43,437 nucleotides of DNA from Flammeovirgaceae bacterium. Lineage in GTDB: Bacteria > Bacteroidota > Bacteroidia > Cytophagales > Cyclobacteriaceae. The stretch spans positions 1 to 43,437 of the forward strand of contig JABMNK010000082.1 in assembly GCA_013204595.1 (NCBI GenBank), in the 5' to 3' direction. A program made the position numbers and the translations under genes. The notes under the pieces were generated by a model. That model was not told the origin of the DNA and did no database searches. It saw only the letters and a list, made by a program, of their open reading frames with translations. Positions 43,383 to 43,437 of the stretch are shown piece by piece; the first letter of the stretch is position 1, and each line of letters begins with the position of its first letter.

Positions 43383-43437
43383 ATGAGTTTAATTTTTAGA
43401 AAAGTTTTGTTTGTTGGTGGGTTGATCTTTTTAACAG
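43383..43437 (+). CDS. Start of an exported protein, cut by window end
   Basis: ATG at 43383 opens a frame with no stop to the last base. The 18 visible codons read MSLIFRKVLFVGGLIFLT: one or two basic residues then a hydrophobic core, so it looks like the start of a signal peptide. A seven-codon mini-frame (MNKKLIK, 43363-43386) ends with TGA overlapping this ATG. Product unknown. Confidence 0.5.
   Translation, partial: MSLIFRKVLFVGGLIFLT

Overview
The window reads as chromosomal DNA of a Bacteroidota bacterium, most likely of the order Cytophagales. The evidence is the low G+C content, a Bacteroidota-type promoter (TTTG, 19 nt, TAnnTTTG) ahead of the respiratory operon, a parA-parB-DUF5683-dapB-lepB operon, an alternative complex III (ACIII) operon joined to an aa3-type oxidase, a SerB-SerA fusion, a long-form IspG and a signal peptidase with an extra N-terminal membrane domain. 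It is almost entirely core genome. I saw no tRNA or rRNA gene, CRISPR array, insertion sequence, prophage or defence island.

Layout. 130-1198 (minus): a degenerate methyltransferase-like gene overlapping apaG. 1272-1934 (plus): ung. 1997-6409 (minus): parA, parB, a DUF5683 protein, dapB and lepB, tightly packed. 6576-10039 (minus): pyrG and yidC. 10246-13338 (minus): serine biosynthesis as a SerB-SerA fusion followed by a SerC-like aminotransferase. 13372-14640 (plus): an exported serine hydrolase. 14641-14985: the only gene-free stretch over 300 bases, holding nested inverted repeats and the best promoter in the window. 14986-33932 (plus): about 19 kb of co-directional genes in the order actABCDEF, coxB, coxA, ctaB, two subunit III genes, subunit IV, a shrunken SCO-like protein, DUF420, a small CxxC membrane protein, DUF983 and a 1198-residue sensor histidine kinase. 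33938-35421 (minus): mlaF and mlaE. 35521-38429 (plus): an SDR enzyme, ispG and a small membrane protein. 38576-39319 (plus): a lipoprotein. 39349-42120 (minus): leuS. 42373-43167 (plus): thyA, then a terminator and the start of an exported protein cut by the window edge.

How the genes work together. ActA-F should oxidise menaquinol and pass electrons through c-type haems to CuA of CoxB and on to CoxA, where oxygen is reduced. CtaB makes haem O. The genes after subunit IV look like oxidase assembly factors, and the terminal kinase may sense the state of the envelope or respiratory chain.

The points most worth following are in the tail of that operon. The SCO-like protein keeps the membrane anchor and C-terminal signature of the family but has lost the copper-binding CxxxC and His. 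A CxxC mini-protein sits close by. The DUF420 protein carries a perfect EF-hand-type loop. An orphan multi-pass kinase closes the operon. The rest is mostly ordinary housekeeping.
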